Source of the DNA: Anaerolineales bacterium
Lineage (GTDB): Bacteria; Chloroflexota; Anaerolineae; Anaerolineales; Villigracilaceae
Assembly: GCA_024710905.1 (NCBI GenBank)
Contig: JANJTV010000076.1
Location: 62,001 to 126,000, forward strand
Direction: 5' to 3'
Length of the DNA stretch: 64,000 bases
Every line of letters begins with the position of its first letter. Position 1 is the stretch's first letter. The notes beneath the pieces were generated by a model that ran no database searches, had not been told where the DNA came from, and worked only from the letters and a program-made list of their open reading frames with translations. The position numbers and the translations under genes were made by a program. Below, one piece after another: positions 54,523-62,568 of the stretch.

Positions 54523-55899
54523 CTATAATGGCTCGAAGCGGGCAGTGAAGTGGCGCAGCAGCTCTGGCGCGTAGGTATATTTGTAGCCGCGCAACTGGCC
54601 CGCTCGCTCTTTGATTTCGGCCAGTATGTCGGCGACGTAGGACAGGTGGCTGTGGGTGTAGGTGCGGCGCGGGATGGCCAGGCGCAGCAGTTCCAGTTTG
54701 GGGTAGTGCCACTGGTTGGTTTCAGGGTCGAGGCAAGCGAACATGACCGAGCCGATCTCCACGCCACGGATTCCGCCTGCGCGGTATAACTCCACCGCCA
54801 GAGACTGGGCCGGGAATTCGTGCTGCGGGATGTGCGGCAGGATGGCCCCGGCGTTGATGTACACGCCATGCCCGCCCGCCGGTTGGATGGTCGGGATGCC
54901 GGCTTCGTTCAGCCGGGCGGCCAGGAAGGCGGTTTGTCCCAGCCGGTGGGCCAGGTAGTCTTCCTGCAGGCCTTCGTACAGGCCAACCGCCATTGCGTCC
55001 AGATCGCGCCCGGCCAGCCCGCCGTAGGTGGGGAAGCCCTCGCGCAGGATTAACTCGTTGCGGATGTGCTGGAAGGTGGATTCGGCGTTCAGGCAAAGCA
55101 GCCCGCCAATGTTCACAATGGCGTCTTTTTTGGCGGACATGGTCATGCCGTCAGCCAGCGAGAACATCTCCCGGGCGATCTCTTTGACGGATTTTTGCGC
55201 GTAGCCATGTTCCCGTTGGCGGATGAAATAGCAGTTTTCGGCGTAGCGGGCGGCGTCGATGAAGAATGGGATGCCATATTCGCGGTAGATGCCTGCCACG
55301 GCGCGGATGTTTTCCATCGAAACGGGCTGGCCGCCCCCAGCGTTGTTCGTCACGGTCAGCATGCCAAAGGGGATATTTGCCACGCCGATTGTCTCGATGA
55401 AGGCCCGCAATTTGGCAACATCCATATTGCCTTTGAACGGATGTGGGTTTTCGGGGTCGTAGGCCTCGTCAATCACCAGGTTCGCCGGGCGGCCACCGCG
55501 CGCGCGGATGTTGGCGTCGGTGGTGTCGAAATGCATGTTGCTGGGGATGTAATTGCCCGGTCTGACCAGCACGGCGCTCAGGATGTTCTCGGCGGCGCGG
55601 CCCTGGTGGGTGGGGACGAAATATTTAAAACCGAAGATGTCTTCGACGGCGGCTTTCAGGCGATGATAGGACCTGGCCCCGGCGTAGCTTTCGTCGCCGC
55701 GCATGATGGCGGCCCACTGCTCCTGGCTCATGGCACCGGTGCCGGAATCGGTCAGCAGGTCGATGAAGATGTCTTCCGCTTTCAGGCTGAACAGGTTGTA
55801 ACCCGCCTCGCGCAATGCGGATTCGCGCGCTTCGGGCGGGATGAGCTGGATGGGTTCAACAACTTTTATGCGGTAGGGTTCCGGCAGGGTGTTGGGCAT
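54523..55899 (-). CDS. tnaA: Tryptophanase (tryptophan indole-lyase)
   Basis: A 458-residue PLP enzyme splitting L-Trp to indole, pyruvate and ammonia. [14 protein letters not shown] at the N-terminus, [25 protein letters not shown] (substrate loop), [18 protein letters not shown] with the PLP-binding Lys, [14 protein letters not shown]. The end [10 protein letters not shown] keeps the His equivalent to E. coli TnaA His463, which tyrosine phenol-lyases replace, and the Arg that binds phenol in that family is not seen after [10 protein letters not shown]; so TnaA is preferred over TPL. Start at 55899 with AAGGAG upstream. A CRP-like site lies at about -43. No TnaC-like leader ORF or tnaB permease was found beside it. 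Confidence 0.92.
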   Translation of the reverse strand: MPNTLPEPYRIKVVEPIQLIPPEARESALREAGYNLFSLKAEDIFIDLLTDSGTGAMSQEQWAAIMRGDESYAGARSYHRLKAAVEDIFGFKYFVPTHQGRAAENILSAVLVRPGNYIPSNMHFDTTDANIRARGGRPANLVIDEAYDPENPHPFKGNMDVAKLRAFIETIGVANIPFGMLTVTNNAGGGQPVSMENIRAVAGIYREYGIPFFIDAARYAENCYFIRQREHGYAQKSVKEIAREMFSLADGMTMSAKKDAIVNIGGLLCLNAESTFQHIRNELILREGFPTYGGLAGRDLDAMAVGLYEGLQEDYLAHRLGQTAFLAARLNEAGIPTIQPAGGHGVYINAGAILPHIPQHEFPAQSLAVELYRAGGIRGVEIGSVMFACLDPETNQWHYPKLELLRLAIPRRTYTHSHLSYVADILAEIKERAGQLRGYKYTYAPELLRHFTARFEPL

Positions 55900-55982
55900 G
55901 GCGACTCCTTTTTGGCTGTGCAAAAAGTGTAGCATGCCGGGCGGGACGCCTGTCAGTGATATTCGTCACATCAAATGGCCTG
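55877..55982. repeat. tnaA leader repeat, copy 1
   Basis: About 106 bp covering the first codons, RBS, promoter and CRP-like site of tnaA. It recurs in the same orientation at 57074-57179 with a constant offset of 1197 bases and scattered substitutions but no evident indel. Confidence 0.85.
55926..55970 (-). promoter_or_regulatory. tnaA promoter with CRP-like dyad
   Basis: Minus strand: dyad TGTGA-CGAATA-TCACT (55955-55970), then an extended -10 TGCTACACT (hexamer at 55926-55931). The dyad centre is about 43 bases upstream of the expected start, the class II activator position. Control by a CRP/FNR-family protein is inferred; E. coli tnaA is CRP-dependent. Confidence 0.6.
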
Positions 55983-55988
55983 AGTTTT

Positions 55989-56035
55989 AAGGACTAAAAG
56001 ATCACACACGTTTTTTTTGTGCGAGATCCTTGCTA
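55989..56035 (-). terminator. Possible terminator of the TPR gene
   Basis: Minus strand AAGGATCTCGCAC, A8, GTGTGTGATCTTTTAGTCCTT forms an imperfect stem with TTTT after it. Confidence 0.4.
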
Positions 56036-56056
56036 AGCAGCTTTGTCAGTAAAATT

Positions 56057-56938
56057 TTACTCGGAGCGCCCAAAACGCTTCATGGTCTCCAGGTTGTTCT
56101 TCGCTTCCTGGCTGCCATATTCAAGTGCTTTTTCATAACACTCTTTTGCTTTCGAAAACTCACCCCTCCCATAATATATTCTTCCTTTGTTATTCCAGGC
56201 ATTGGGCTGAAATGAATTAAGTATTATCGCCCGGTCGTAACATCTCATTGCTTCATCTTCTTGTTGGTTATTATCGTAAGATAAGCCGAGCAAGTACCAT
56301 GCACGATCATCTTGGGGATTGTCATTGGTTGCTTGTTTGAAACTTTCAATGGCATCTTTGTAATGGCCTGAATCAAGAAATCGCATTCCGATTTGTGTTG
56401 CAGTGGGTTGAGCAGCCTGTATGGCGCTGGTTACGGAACCAATCACCCATAAGACGAAAATCACAAAAGCAATGACAGGATACGCCAGGTGAGCGTTACT
56501 TAATATATTCGCCAGCACTGGGTTTTCAACGATATCAAATGTATTGACGACTATTGAAACAATCATTGGGGAAACAAATAAAAGACCTTTCACTGCAAAC
56601 CCCAAATTTCCCCGATTAGTATTAGGTACACTATCCTTTTGTTTAGGCTTTGGCGAATCTGAAAGTAAAAATTGTCTGGCGCCTGCCTGGAAATCGACGC
56701 TATTTTCTTTGTTCTGCGCGGCTTCGTACAATGCTTCCATTACCCCAGGGGATTCTTTGTAATAAACACCCAGATGCGTAAAAGCAATAATTCGTAAACT
56801 TTCATTGGGGTGTTCTCTTAACACTTCAATGACCTTATAAATGGGGAGCGGTTTTAAAATAGCATCTTTTTCTGCAGATCCCTGCGCCTTTTTTTCAGCT
56901 TCATTTAGGGCTGAAATTTCTTCATTTGTGAGGGCCAT
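56057..56938 (-). CDS. Membrane-anchored TPR-repeat protein
   Basis: 293 residues. Residues 1-100 helical and soluble; about 115-170 hold two membrane helices (VKGLLFVSPMIVSIVVNTF and AYPVIAFVIFVLWVIGSV); residues about 180-290 form three TPR repeats (DDRAWYLLGLSYDNNQQEDE, PNAWNNKGRIYYGRGEFSKA). A scaffold role is likely. The gene is AT-rich compared with tnaA and lies between two direct copies of the tnaA leader, which suggests insertion or a deletion within a former tandem duplication. Confidence 0.8.
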   Translation of the reverse strand: MALTNEEISALNEAEKKAQGSAEKDAILKPLPIYKVIEVLREHPNESLRIIAFTHLGVYYKESPGVMEALYEAAQNKENSVDFQAGARQFLLSDSPKPKQKDSVPNTNRGNLGFAVKGLLFVSPMIVSIVVNTFDIVENPVLANILSNAHLAYPVIAFVIFVLWVIGSVTSAIQAAQPTATQIGMRFLDSGHYKDAIESFKQATNDNPQDDRAWYLLGLSYDNNQQEDEAMRCYDRAIILNSFQPNAWNNKGRIYYGRGEFSKAKECYEKALEYGSQEAKNNLETMKRFGRSE

Positions 56939-57073
56939 TTTTACCTCTTGGTGAGCGGCACTTAACTATGATTTTAGTGTGTGAATCCTTGCCGAAAGAA
57001 TTTTGCCCGCATCGCGTAAACCTTGTTTGCACGTTGCGGGCAAAATGGGAATGACAACGCTGGTATGAAGGTT

Positions 57074-57179
57074 GGTTCCGGCAGGTCTTTGGGCATGGCG
57101 ACTCTTTTTTGGCTGTGTAAAAAGTGTAGCACGTCGGGCCGGAGGCTCGTCAGTGATATTTGTCACTTCAAATGGCCTA
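57074..57179. repeat. tnaA leader repeat, copy 2, with orphan tnaA start
   Basis: Diverged copy of 55877-55982. It keeps the RBS, an ATG with the first codons read as MPKDLPEP (tnaA: MPNTLPEP), the TACACT-like -10 as TACACT, and the dyad AGTGA-N6-TCACT at 57152-57167. After eight codons the tnaA similarity ends. A remnant of a second tnaA. Confidence 0.8.
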
Positions 57180-57186
57180 ATATAAG

Positions 57187-57230
57187 AAAGGAAAGATCCC
57201 GCGCCATAATACTTTTGGGATCTTTCCTTT
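57187..57230. terminator. Terminator downstream of the interrupted hydrolase
   Basis: 14-bp perfect stem AAAGGAAAGATCCC/GGGATCTTTCCTTT, 16-base loop, T/A-rich flanks; could act in both directions. Confidence 0.75.
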
Positions 57231-57292
57231 TTCGATTATTGCCCGGCCCGGGCTCTTCATGTGTAAACAGCAGATGTGCTTCCGGCCAGCGT

Positions 57293-58288
57293 TCAATGGG
57301 CAAACCTGGTACACCAGCGCATTATGTTATCGAAGCGTTCCTGAGTTAAGGCATGTCCTCCTTCATATCGCTGATGCGCAAGGCGCGAGAAAGCCTTCAT
57401 TGATGCCCACCTCTCTTTTACTCGGTCGACAATCTCTTCTGCATCCTAGGAGGCCTTATCTTCTGTTGCTGACAAAAGCAGCAGATGTCGTGGGGCAAAA
57501 CAGGCAACCAAGTCAGGGATGTCAAAATGTGCCACAAAATCTGGAATCACTTCGGCCATTTCAATGCCAATTTGGTGAGCCAGCTTGTATTGATAGGTGC
57601 ACGCGGCGCCGCTCGAACAGGCAAACTGGATTCGCTCGTCCAGCGCACCATGGAAAAGCACGGTATTGCCGCCATACGAATGCCCCAAAATGCCGACGCG
57701 TTCAGGGTCAACCAGTTCGTGTGTACGCAACAGGGAGATGGCCTGTGCAGAGTCGCTCAACACCTTGCGCATCAGCGTATCGCCGCGCAACAGGCGATAA
57801 CACATTTCATTGAAGTGTTGTGCAATATCGGCTGGCTCATCTGCCTCAGTCCCGGACCGATTCTGGCGGCGGTCTTCAAAACAGATTGAATCTGGCGCAA
57901 GGACGATCATTTTCTGCCTTGCCAGGGCGGGGCCAAACGCCTGCAGGGAATCACCAACCAACCCGCAGACTTCACTTTTGCCAAAGTGTCTCTGGCTGTT
58001 GTGTTGATGATGCACCAACACTGCGCCAAAAGGACCCTCCCCATGAGGCAGGAGCAGGTAGGCCGGAATCTGATCCCCTTCCTGGCTTTGATAACTGATG
58101 CGCAACCGCTGATAGCCTTCTTGTTCAACCACATTGTGCGTACTGAAGGCTACCGGGTGTTCGGCAATGGTGAAACCCAGGAATTTGCTGATCTGGTGGC
58201 GCAACTCTGCTAGTGTCATTGGCATCTCACCGGCTGAACTCGACAATCCGGCGGAGGGAGTTGGCGATGCTTTTGCGCAATTCTTCAA
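57293..58288 (-). pseudogene. Dienelactone-hydrolase-like alpha/beta hydrolase, interrupted by in-frame TAG
   Basis: Alpha/beta-hydrolase of the acetyl-xylan-esterase/dienelactone-hydrolase type: YLLLPHGEGPFGAVLVHHQH near the oxyanion hole, GILGHSYGGNT with the nucleophile Ser, RHLLLLSATEDKAS with the acidic residue. TAG follows at 57446-57448, but the same frame continues with DAEEIVDRVKERWASMKAFS and RYEGGHALTQERF, supplying the catalytic His, to a TGA at 57293. A CAG-to-TAG change is the simplest cause. Without read-through the product lacks the catalytic His. The start is uncertain: MPMTLAELR or MTLAELR (58219, with GGTGAG upstream) is more likely than the ORF-track ATG. Confidence 0.78.
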
Positions 58289-58289
58289 A

Positions 58290-58397
58290 TTACCCTGAAA
58301 TGCGCTTGATGGATACGATTAATTCCGGAATGTTTTCTTGAGCGGCGTTCCAGAGTATTTCTTCGTCCAGCATGTCGCTGATGCGCTCTTGCCAATG
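58290..58397 (-). pseudogene. HEPN (DUF86-type) gene remnant with active site deleted
   Basis: Minus strand frame HWQERISDMLDEEILWNAAQ then ENIPELIVSIKRISG and stop. This matches the C-terminal part of DUF86 HEPN proteins (W-x-x-I-x-x-M ... EILW ... IPEL ... I), but the segment holding the RX4-6H RNase motif between the M and the D-E-I-L-W is missing, and the N-terminal two thirds are absent. It directly follows the MNT gene, where an intact HEPN partner would be expected. Confidence 0.6.
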
Positions 58398-58398
58398 C

Positions 58399-58692
58399 CT
58401 AGGGGGCACGAATGGCCTCTTTAATCGCGGTGGGTTTGATGTGCGGTTTCAGGGAGCGCGGGGTGCCGATGTCTACTTTGCAGCCCAACAGGTTTTCCAA
58501 CTCTTGTTGCAGGGCGATGAATTCGAACAGGCCGGGGGTTTTTGAGAATTCAACCAGTACGTCAATATCACTGCTGTCGCGGGCTTCATCCCGGGCGACA
58601 GACCCAAAGATGGAAAGCGAAGCAATGTGATAACGACTCGCCAGCGCGGCGCGATTATTTTGCAGGAGACGCAGGGCTTTTTCCCGTTTCAT
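58399..58692 (-). CDS. MNT-type nucleotidyltransferase (antitoxin of HEPN/MNT modules)
   Basis: 97 residues, full length for the family. Catalytic IFGSVARDEARDSSDIDVLVEF (GS-x10-DxD) near residues 29-50 and LENLLGCKVDIGTPRSLKP near 66-84. MNT antitoxins transfer AMP to the HEPN toxin. The partner HEPN gene downstream is only a fragment, so this antitoxin is orphaned. A second, TAA-interrupted MNT gene lies at 27251-27553. Confidence 0.85.
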   Translation of the reverse strand: MKREKALRLLQNNRAALASRYHIASLSIFGSVARDEARDSSDIDVLVEFSKTPGLFEFIALQQELENLLGCKVDIGTPRSLKPHIKPTAIKEAIRAP

Positions 58693-58743
58693 GAGTTAAG
58701 CATAGCCAATCCAGGAGGTTTTGTCAAACGTGGGTTTGTCATT

Positions 58744-58788
58744 TGTTATTTAAACTTTAAATGGTTCACTTTTCAAGTTTAAATAACA
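58744..58788. repeat. AT-rich 14-bp perfect inverted repeat
   Basis: TGTTATTTAAACTT (58744-58757) and AAGTTTAAATAACA (58775-58788) with a 17-base spacer, between the divergent MNT gene and a small ORF. It has no T-run typical of terminators; an operator or a recombination site is possible. Confidence 0.7.
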
Positions 58789-58833
58789 GCACCCTGCGCC
58801 CGTTAACCGGCGGACGGATGCTATAATTCACCC

Positions 58834-59070
58834 ATGCCAAAACCCCTGCGCCTGACGCTGGCCCTGCTGAGCCTGGGCCTCTCGCTGGCCCTGCTGGCCT
58901 GGAGCCTGCTGCCCGGCCCGCGCAACGTGCGCCGCCAGCCAATAGAACCGACCCAGATGCAGCTCCCCACCCCGGAGGCTAGCCTGCCGGGCAAACGCCA
59001 ATTGGCCCACATCCCCAACCCCGCAGCCTGTGTGCTCCACGACACAGGGTTTGTGGTGTTAACCCTTTAA
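58834..59070 (+). CDS. Short anchored or secreted protein, possibly truncated
   Basis: 78 residues: signal/anchor helix (LRLTLALLSLGLSLALLAWSLL), then a Pro-rich stretch and QLAHIPNPAACVLHDTGF. TATAAT at 58822-58827 lies six bases before the ATG, fitting a leaderless start. The layout (anchor, Pro-rich linker, start of a beta domain) recalls the N-terminus of longer surface proteins such as that at 62569, so it may be a decayed copy; that is a guess. Confidence 0.45.
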   Translation: MPKPLRLTLALLSLGLSLALLAWSLLPGPRNVRRQPIEPTQMQLPTPEASLPGKRQLAHIPNPAACVLHDTGFVVLTL

Positions 59071-59088
59071 CCAAACGGAGACCGCCGG

Positions 59089-60030
59089 GTGACCACCATT
59101 TTCTTCGCCACCGACATACACGGATCAGATATTTGCTGGAACAAATTTCTCAACGCGGGCAAGTTCTACGGGGCGCAGGTGCTCATCCTGGGCGGCGACA
59201 TGACCGGCAAAGCGGTGGTGCCGGTGGTGGAACAGGGCGCGGGCAAGTACAACGTCACCCTGCTCGAACAACAATTTTCACTGCATGGCCCGGACGAACT
59301 GGCCGAAATGGTCAAAAAGATTCGTTCGCGCGGCTACTACCCCTACCTGACCAACCCCGACGAACTGGTTGAACTGGGGCGCGACCCCGACAAAGTCAAC
59401 AAGATCTTCCTCCAGCAGGTGCTCAAGGTGGTGGAGGAATGGATGGCGATTGCCGCCCGAAAACTGGAAGGCACCGGCATGCGTGTCTACGTTGCGCCCG
59501 GCAATGACGACCAGTTCGAGGTGGATGACCTCCTGCGCCAATCTCAGGTTGTCACCCTGGCCGAGGGCGAAGTCATCGAAGTGGCCGCCGGGCATGAAAT
59601 GATCGCCTCGGGCTGGTCCAATCCCACGCCGTGGAACACGCACCGGGAGCAGCCCGAAGACCAGCTTGCCCTCCGTTACCAGGCCATGATTTCGCGGCTG
59701 AAAAATCCCCAATCTGCCATTTACAACATCCACGTCCCGCCGTATGCGTCGAACCTGGATGAAGCGCCGGAACTGGACGAACAATTACGCCCGAAATACG
59801 CCGGCAACGCGCTTATACCCGTCGGTTCCACCGCCCTGCGTGCCGCAATCGAAGAACACCAGCCGCTGCTCAGCCTGCACGGGCACATCCACGAGGGGCG
59901 CGGGCATGCCCGCATCGGGCGCACACTGTGCATCAACCCCGGCAGCATGTACGAGCAGGGCGTCTTGCAAGGCGCGCTGGTGACGCTGGGCCGCGACAAA
60001 GTGGAACAGTTTGTGCTGACCCAGGGTTAA
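59089..60030 (+). CDS. Calcineurin-like metallophosphoesterase
   Basis: 313 residues. Metallophosphoesterase motifs in order: FATDIHGSD (DxH), LILGGDMTG (GDxx), VAPGNDDQF (GND in place of GNHD), NIHVPPY (H), and LHGHIHEG (GHxH), all metal ligands present. YfcE/Icc-like; substrate unknown. Start GTG at 59089 with GGAG upstream. Immediately followed by the APC permease gene on the same strand. Confidence 0.88.
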   Translation: MTTIFFATDIHGSDICWNKFLNAGKFYGAQVLILGGDMTGKAVVPVVEQGAGKYNVTLLEQQFSLHGPDELAEMVKKIRSRGYYPYLTNPDELVELGRDPDKVNKIFLQQVLKVVEEWMAIAARKLEGTGMRVYVAPGNDDQFEVDDLLRQSQVVTLAEGEVIEVAAGHEMIASGWSNPTPWNTHREQPEDQLALRYQAMISRLKNPQSAIYNIHVPPYASNLDEAPELDEQLRPKYAGNALIPVGSTALRAAIEEHQPLLSLHGHIHEGRGHARIGRTLCINPGSMYEQGVLQGALVTLGRDKVEQFVLTQG

Positions 60031-60093
60031 ACTTAAGTGAAGTACGGGCGCTGGCCCGATACCCAAACCCAACCGCCAAGAGGAGAAAACAGC

Positions 60094-61755
60094 ATGTCCG
60101 ATTTGTTCATTCGCAAGGCCACCGGGCTGGTGAGGGCCTGGTCTGTCTGGGACGCGTTCATTTACGCGGCCTTCTCGATCAACCTGGTCACACTCGGCTT
60201 CTACATCTTCAGCCAGATGTACTTCCTGGAGGGCGGGTTGGTCCCCACCCTGCTGGTCAGCGCGGTCTTCATACTCTTTGAAGTCATCGTCTATGCCGGG
60301 CTGATCGCCGTCATGCCGCGTTCCGGCGGCGATTACGTCTGGCAGAGCCGCGTGCTGGGCGGGGCGGTCGGGTTCATCCTGGCCGTCACCGGCTGGTGGT
60401 TCATTTTGTGGCTGTGGGTGCCCATTTATGCGGATATGCTCCGCCATATTGTGATCACCCCGCTGCTGGGCCTGTTCGGTGCCAGAGATGCAGCCCTGTG
60501 GTTCGGGCAGACCGAGCTTGGGCTGTTCGTCACCTCCCTGATCACCCTCGCGCTGGTGAGCATTTTCGTTGGCGCGGGCATGCAGTGGTACGCGCGGGTA
60601 CAGCGTTTTACCTTCTGGGCCGGCATGGCTGGCCTGCTGGCGATCATTGCCGTGTTTGCCTTTGGCGACACAGAAGCCTTCAAGGCCGGGCTGGAAGCCA
60701 ACTCGGTGGCCCTGTTTGGGGCCGCGCCGGGCGTGTACGACGCCACGGTTGAAGCCGGTGCCGGCACCACGTTTGCCGTTTCAGGCGGCACGCTGGCGGC
60801 CATCTTCCTGGCCATGCCGTACCTGGTCTTCTTTAACTTGTACCCCAACTGGGGCGCCACGCTGTACGGCGAAGTGCGCGGCGCAACCGATTTCAAACGG
60901 AACTTCTGGGGCATGGCCTCCGCGCTGATCGTCACCACCGTGCTGGGCGTATTGTTTGCGCTGGCGCTGGATCGCGGCATCGGCTGGGATTTCTACATGC
61001 AGGCCAACGCCGCCTACTGGAATTACACCTGGGGCTTCACCGACCAGGCTGCGCCGCTGCCCTACTGGCCCAACCCGGCCTTGTTTGCGGCCTTTTTCTT
61101 TGAGAATCGCGCCATCCAGATTTTGCTGGTGGCGCTGATCAGCCTGTGGTGGTTCGGCTGGAGCGGCACGCTCTTCCTGTCCTCCACCCGCGTGATCTTC
61201 GCCGCCGCTTTCGACCGCCTGCTGCCCGAAAAAGTGGCCGAAATTGAACCGCGCACCCGCACACCGCTCTATGCGCTGCTGCTGATGGTCGTGCCGTCCA
61301 TCCTGATTTCGTACCTGTTTGCATTCAATGTCGGCGCTGACCCAGATGGCTTGGGCGGCTTCCGCTCGCTGACGCTGGCCTCCACATTGGTGATTGCCGT
61401 CACCTACCTGGGCACTTCCATTGCGGCCATCCTGCTGCCCTACACCAAGAAAGACCTGTACGAGGCCTCGCCCATCGTCAAGTACCAGGTCTTGGGCATC
61501 CCGCTGATCACCATTGCGGGCGTTGTTTTTGGCGGGTTTAGCCTATTCCTGCTTTACCAGTGGCTGTTTGACCCCAACGCGCTGTATGGCATTGGCTACA
61601 GCATCAACCCGGACGGGTATAAGAATGGCGGCTCAATTGTGTTCATTCTCTCGTTGTATGCCATTGCGGCGGCCATTTACTTTGGCTTCCGGGCCTACCG
61701 AAAACGCAAGGGCATTGATATTGAGAAGGTTCACCAGGAAATTCCAGTAGAATAA
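60094..61755 (+). CDS. APC-superfamily amino-acid permease
   Basis: 553 residues with about twelve to fourteen membrane helices. MPRSGGDYVWQSRVLGG near residue 73 is the TM2-TM3 Gly-rich substrate region of APC transporters, and the N-terminal helix has the broken FSINLVTLGF pattern. Large loops carry YPNWGATLYGEVRGATDF. Substrate unresolved. ATG at 60094 with AGAGGAG upstream; the ORF-track start 19 codons earlier is rejected. Confidence 0.87.
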   Translation: MSDLFIRKATGLVRAWSVWDAFIYAAFSINLVTLGFYIFSQMYFLEGGLVPTLLVSAVFILFEVIVYAGLIAVMPRSGGDYVWQSRVLGGAVGFILAVTGWWFILWLWVPIYADMLRHIVITPLLGLFGARDAALWFGQTELGLFVTSLITLALVSIFVGAGMQWYARVQRFTFWAGMAGLLAIIAVFAFGDTEAFKAGLEANSVALFGAAPGVYDATVEAGAGTTFAVSGGTLAAIFLAMPYLVFFNLYPNWGATLYGEVRGATDFKRNFWGMASALIVTTVLGVLFALALDRGIGWDFYMQANAAYWNYTWGFTDQAAPLPYWPNPALFAAFFFENRAIQILLVALISLWWFGWSGTLFLSSTRVIFAAAFDRLLPEKVAEIEPRTRTPLYALLLMVVPSILISYLFAFNVGADPDGLGGFRSLTLASTLVIAVTYLGTSIAAILLPYTKKDLYEASPIVKYQVLGIPLITIAGVVFGGFSLFLLYQWLFDPNALYGIGYSINPDGYKNGGSIVFILSLYAIAAAIYFGFRAYRKRKGIDIEKVHQEIPVE

Positions 61756-61768
61756 AATAAAATTAAGA

Positions 61769-61800
61769 CCAGCCCCTCCTCGTTGGTGGGGAGGGGCTGG
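61769..61800. other. Stem-loop just upstream of the nucleotidyltransferase-like gene
   Basis: 11-bp perfect stem CCAGCCCCTCC/GGAGGGGCTGG with a 10-base loop. The T-rich flank lies on the side that would serve minus-strand transcription, yet no minus gene ends here. In the plus direction it ends 11 bases before the next ATG and its GGAGG could be the hidden RBS. Confidence 0.55.
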
Positions 61801-61811
61801 CAGGAAACCGT

Positions 61812-62564
61812 ATGCGCAGTATTGTTGACGAAATGCAATACCTCATGGATGCCGCCCATCAGCAGGGCCTGCCCCTGCGCCTGATCGGCGGACTGGCCAT
61901 TCGTTTTCACAGCCCAACCGCCCAGCAGCACCGCGGCGGCCTGCACCGGGACTACCCGGACATCGACCTGGTGGTGCCTAAAAAGGACAAACGCCGCCTG
62001 GACGCCTTCTTTTCGAGCATTGGCTACCAGCCGGAGAAGACCTTCAACCTGCTGAACGGCGACCGCCGCCAGATTTTCTTCGACCCCGAGTCGGGCCGCC
62101 GCATCGATGTCTTTGTCGGCGATTTTGAGATGTGCCACAAACTGCCCATGCGCGACCGTTTCGACAAACACCCGTTAACCGTGCCGCTGGCCGAATTGTT
62201 CCTCTCCAAAATACAGATCGTTGACCTGAACCGCAAGGACGCGCTGGACATCATCTCGTTGCTGCTGGATAACGACGTGACGTTCAACGATGACAGCGGC
62301 ATCAATGTAGACCGCATCACCCGCCTGTGCCTGAAGGACTGGGGCCTATATAAAACCCTGACGATTACCTTGAGCAAGGTGGAGAATGTCTTAATTAATG
62401 AAAACCCCGGCCTGGACGACGACTCGGTGCAGGTGGTGCTGGGGCGTATCGATACCATCCGGCGCATGCTGGACCGCGTCAACAAGCCGGTGCTCTGGCA
62501 GTTAAGAGACCGGGTGGGCACGCGCCTGCGTTGGTATACCGAAGTGGAAGAAGTGAACCGCTGA
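61812..62564 (+). CDS. Nucleotidyltransferase-fold protein
   Basis: 250 residues. Residues 20-60 show LRLIGGLAIRFHS and DYPDIDLVVPKKDKRRLD, the G-G and D-x-D of DNA-polymerase-beta-like nucleotidyltransferases, followed by GRRIDVFVGDFEMCH with a third acidic residue. This resembles AbiEii/LinB-type domains more than MNT antitoxins. C-terminal 130 residues helical. Target unknown. A stem-loop precedes the start and may mask the RBS. Confidence 0.75.
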   Translation: MRSIVDEMQYLMDAAHQQGLPLRLIGGLAIRFHSPTAQQHRGGLHRDYPDIDLVVPKKDKRRLDAFFSSIGYQPEKTFNLLNGDRRQIFFDPESGRRIDVFVGDFEMCHKLPMRDRFDKHPLTVPLAELFLSKIQIVDLNRKDALDIISLLLDNDVTFNDDSGINVDRITRLCLKDWGLYKTLTITLSKVENVLINENPGLDDDSVQVVLGRIDTIRRMLDRVNKPVLWQLRDRVGTRLRWYTEVEEVNR

Positions 62565-62568
62565 CGCG

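Noticed and set aside
58821-59045. Minus-strand ORFs opposite the small ORF at 58834
   Set aside because: No promoter or RBS, and Gly/Arg-rich shadow composition; the plus-strand frame has a TATAAT at leaderless distance and a plausible anchor helix.
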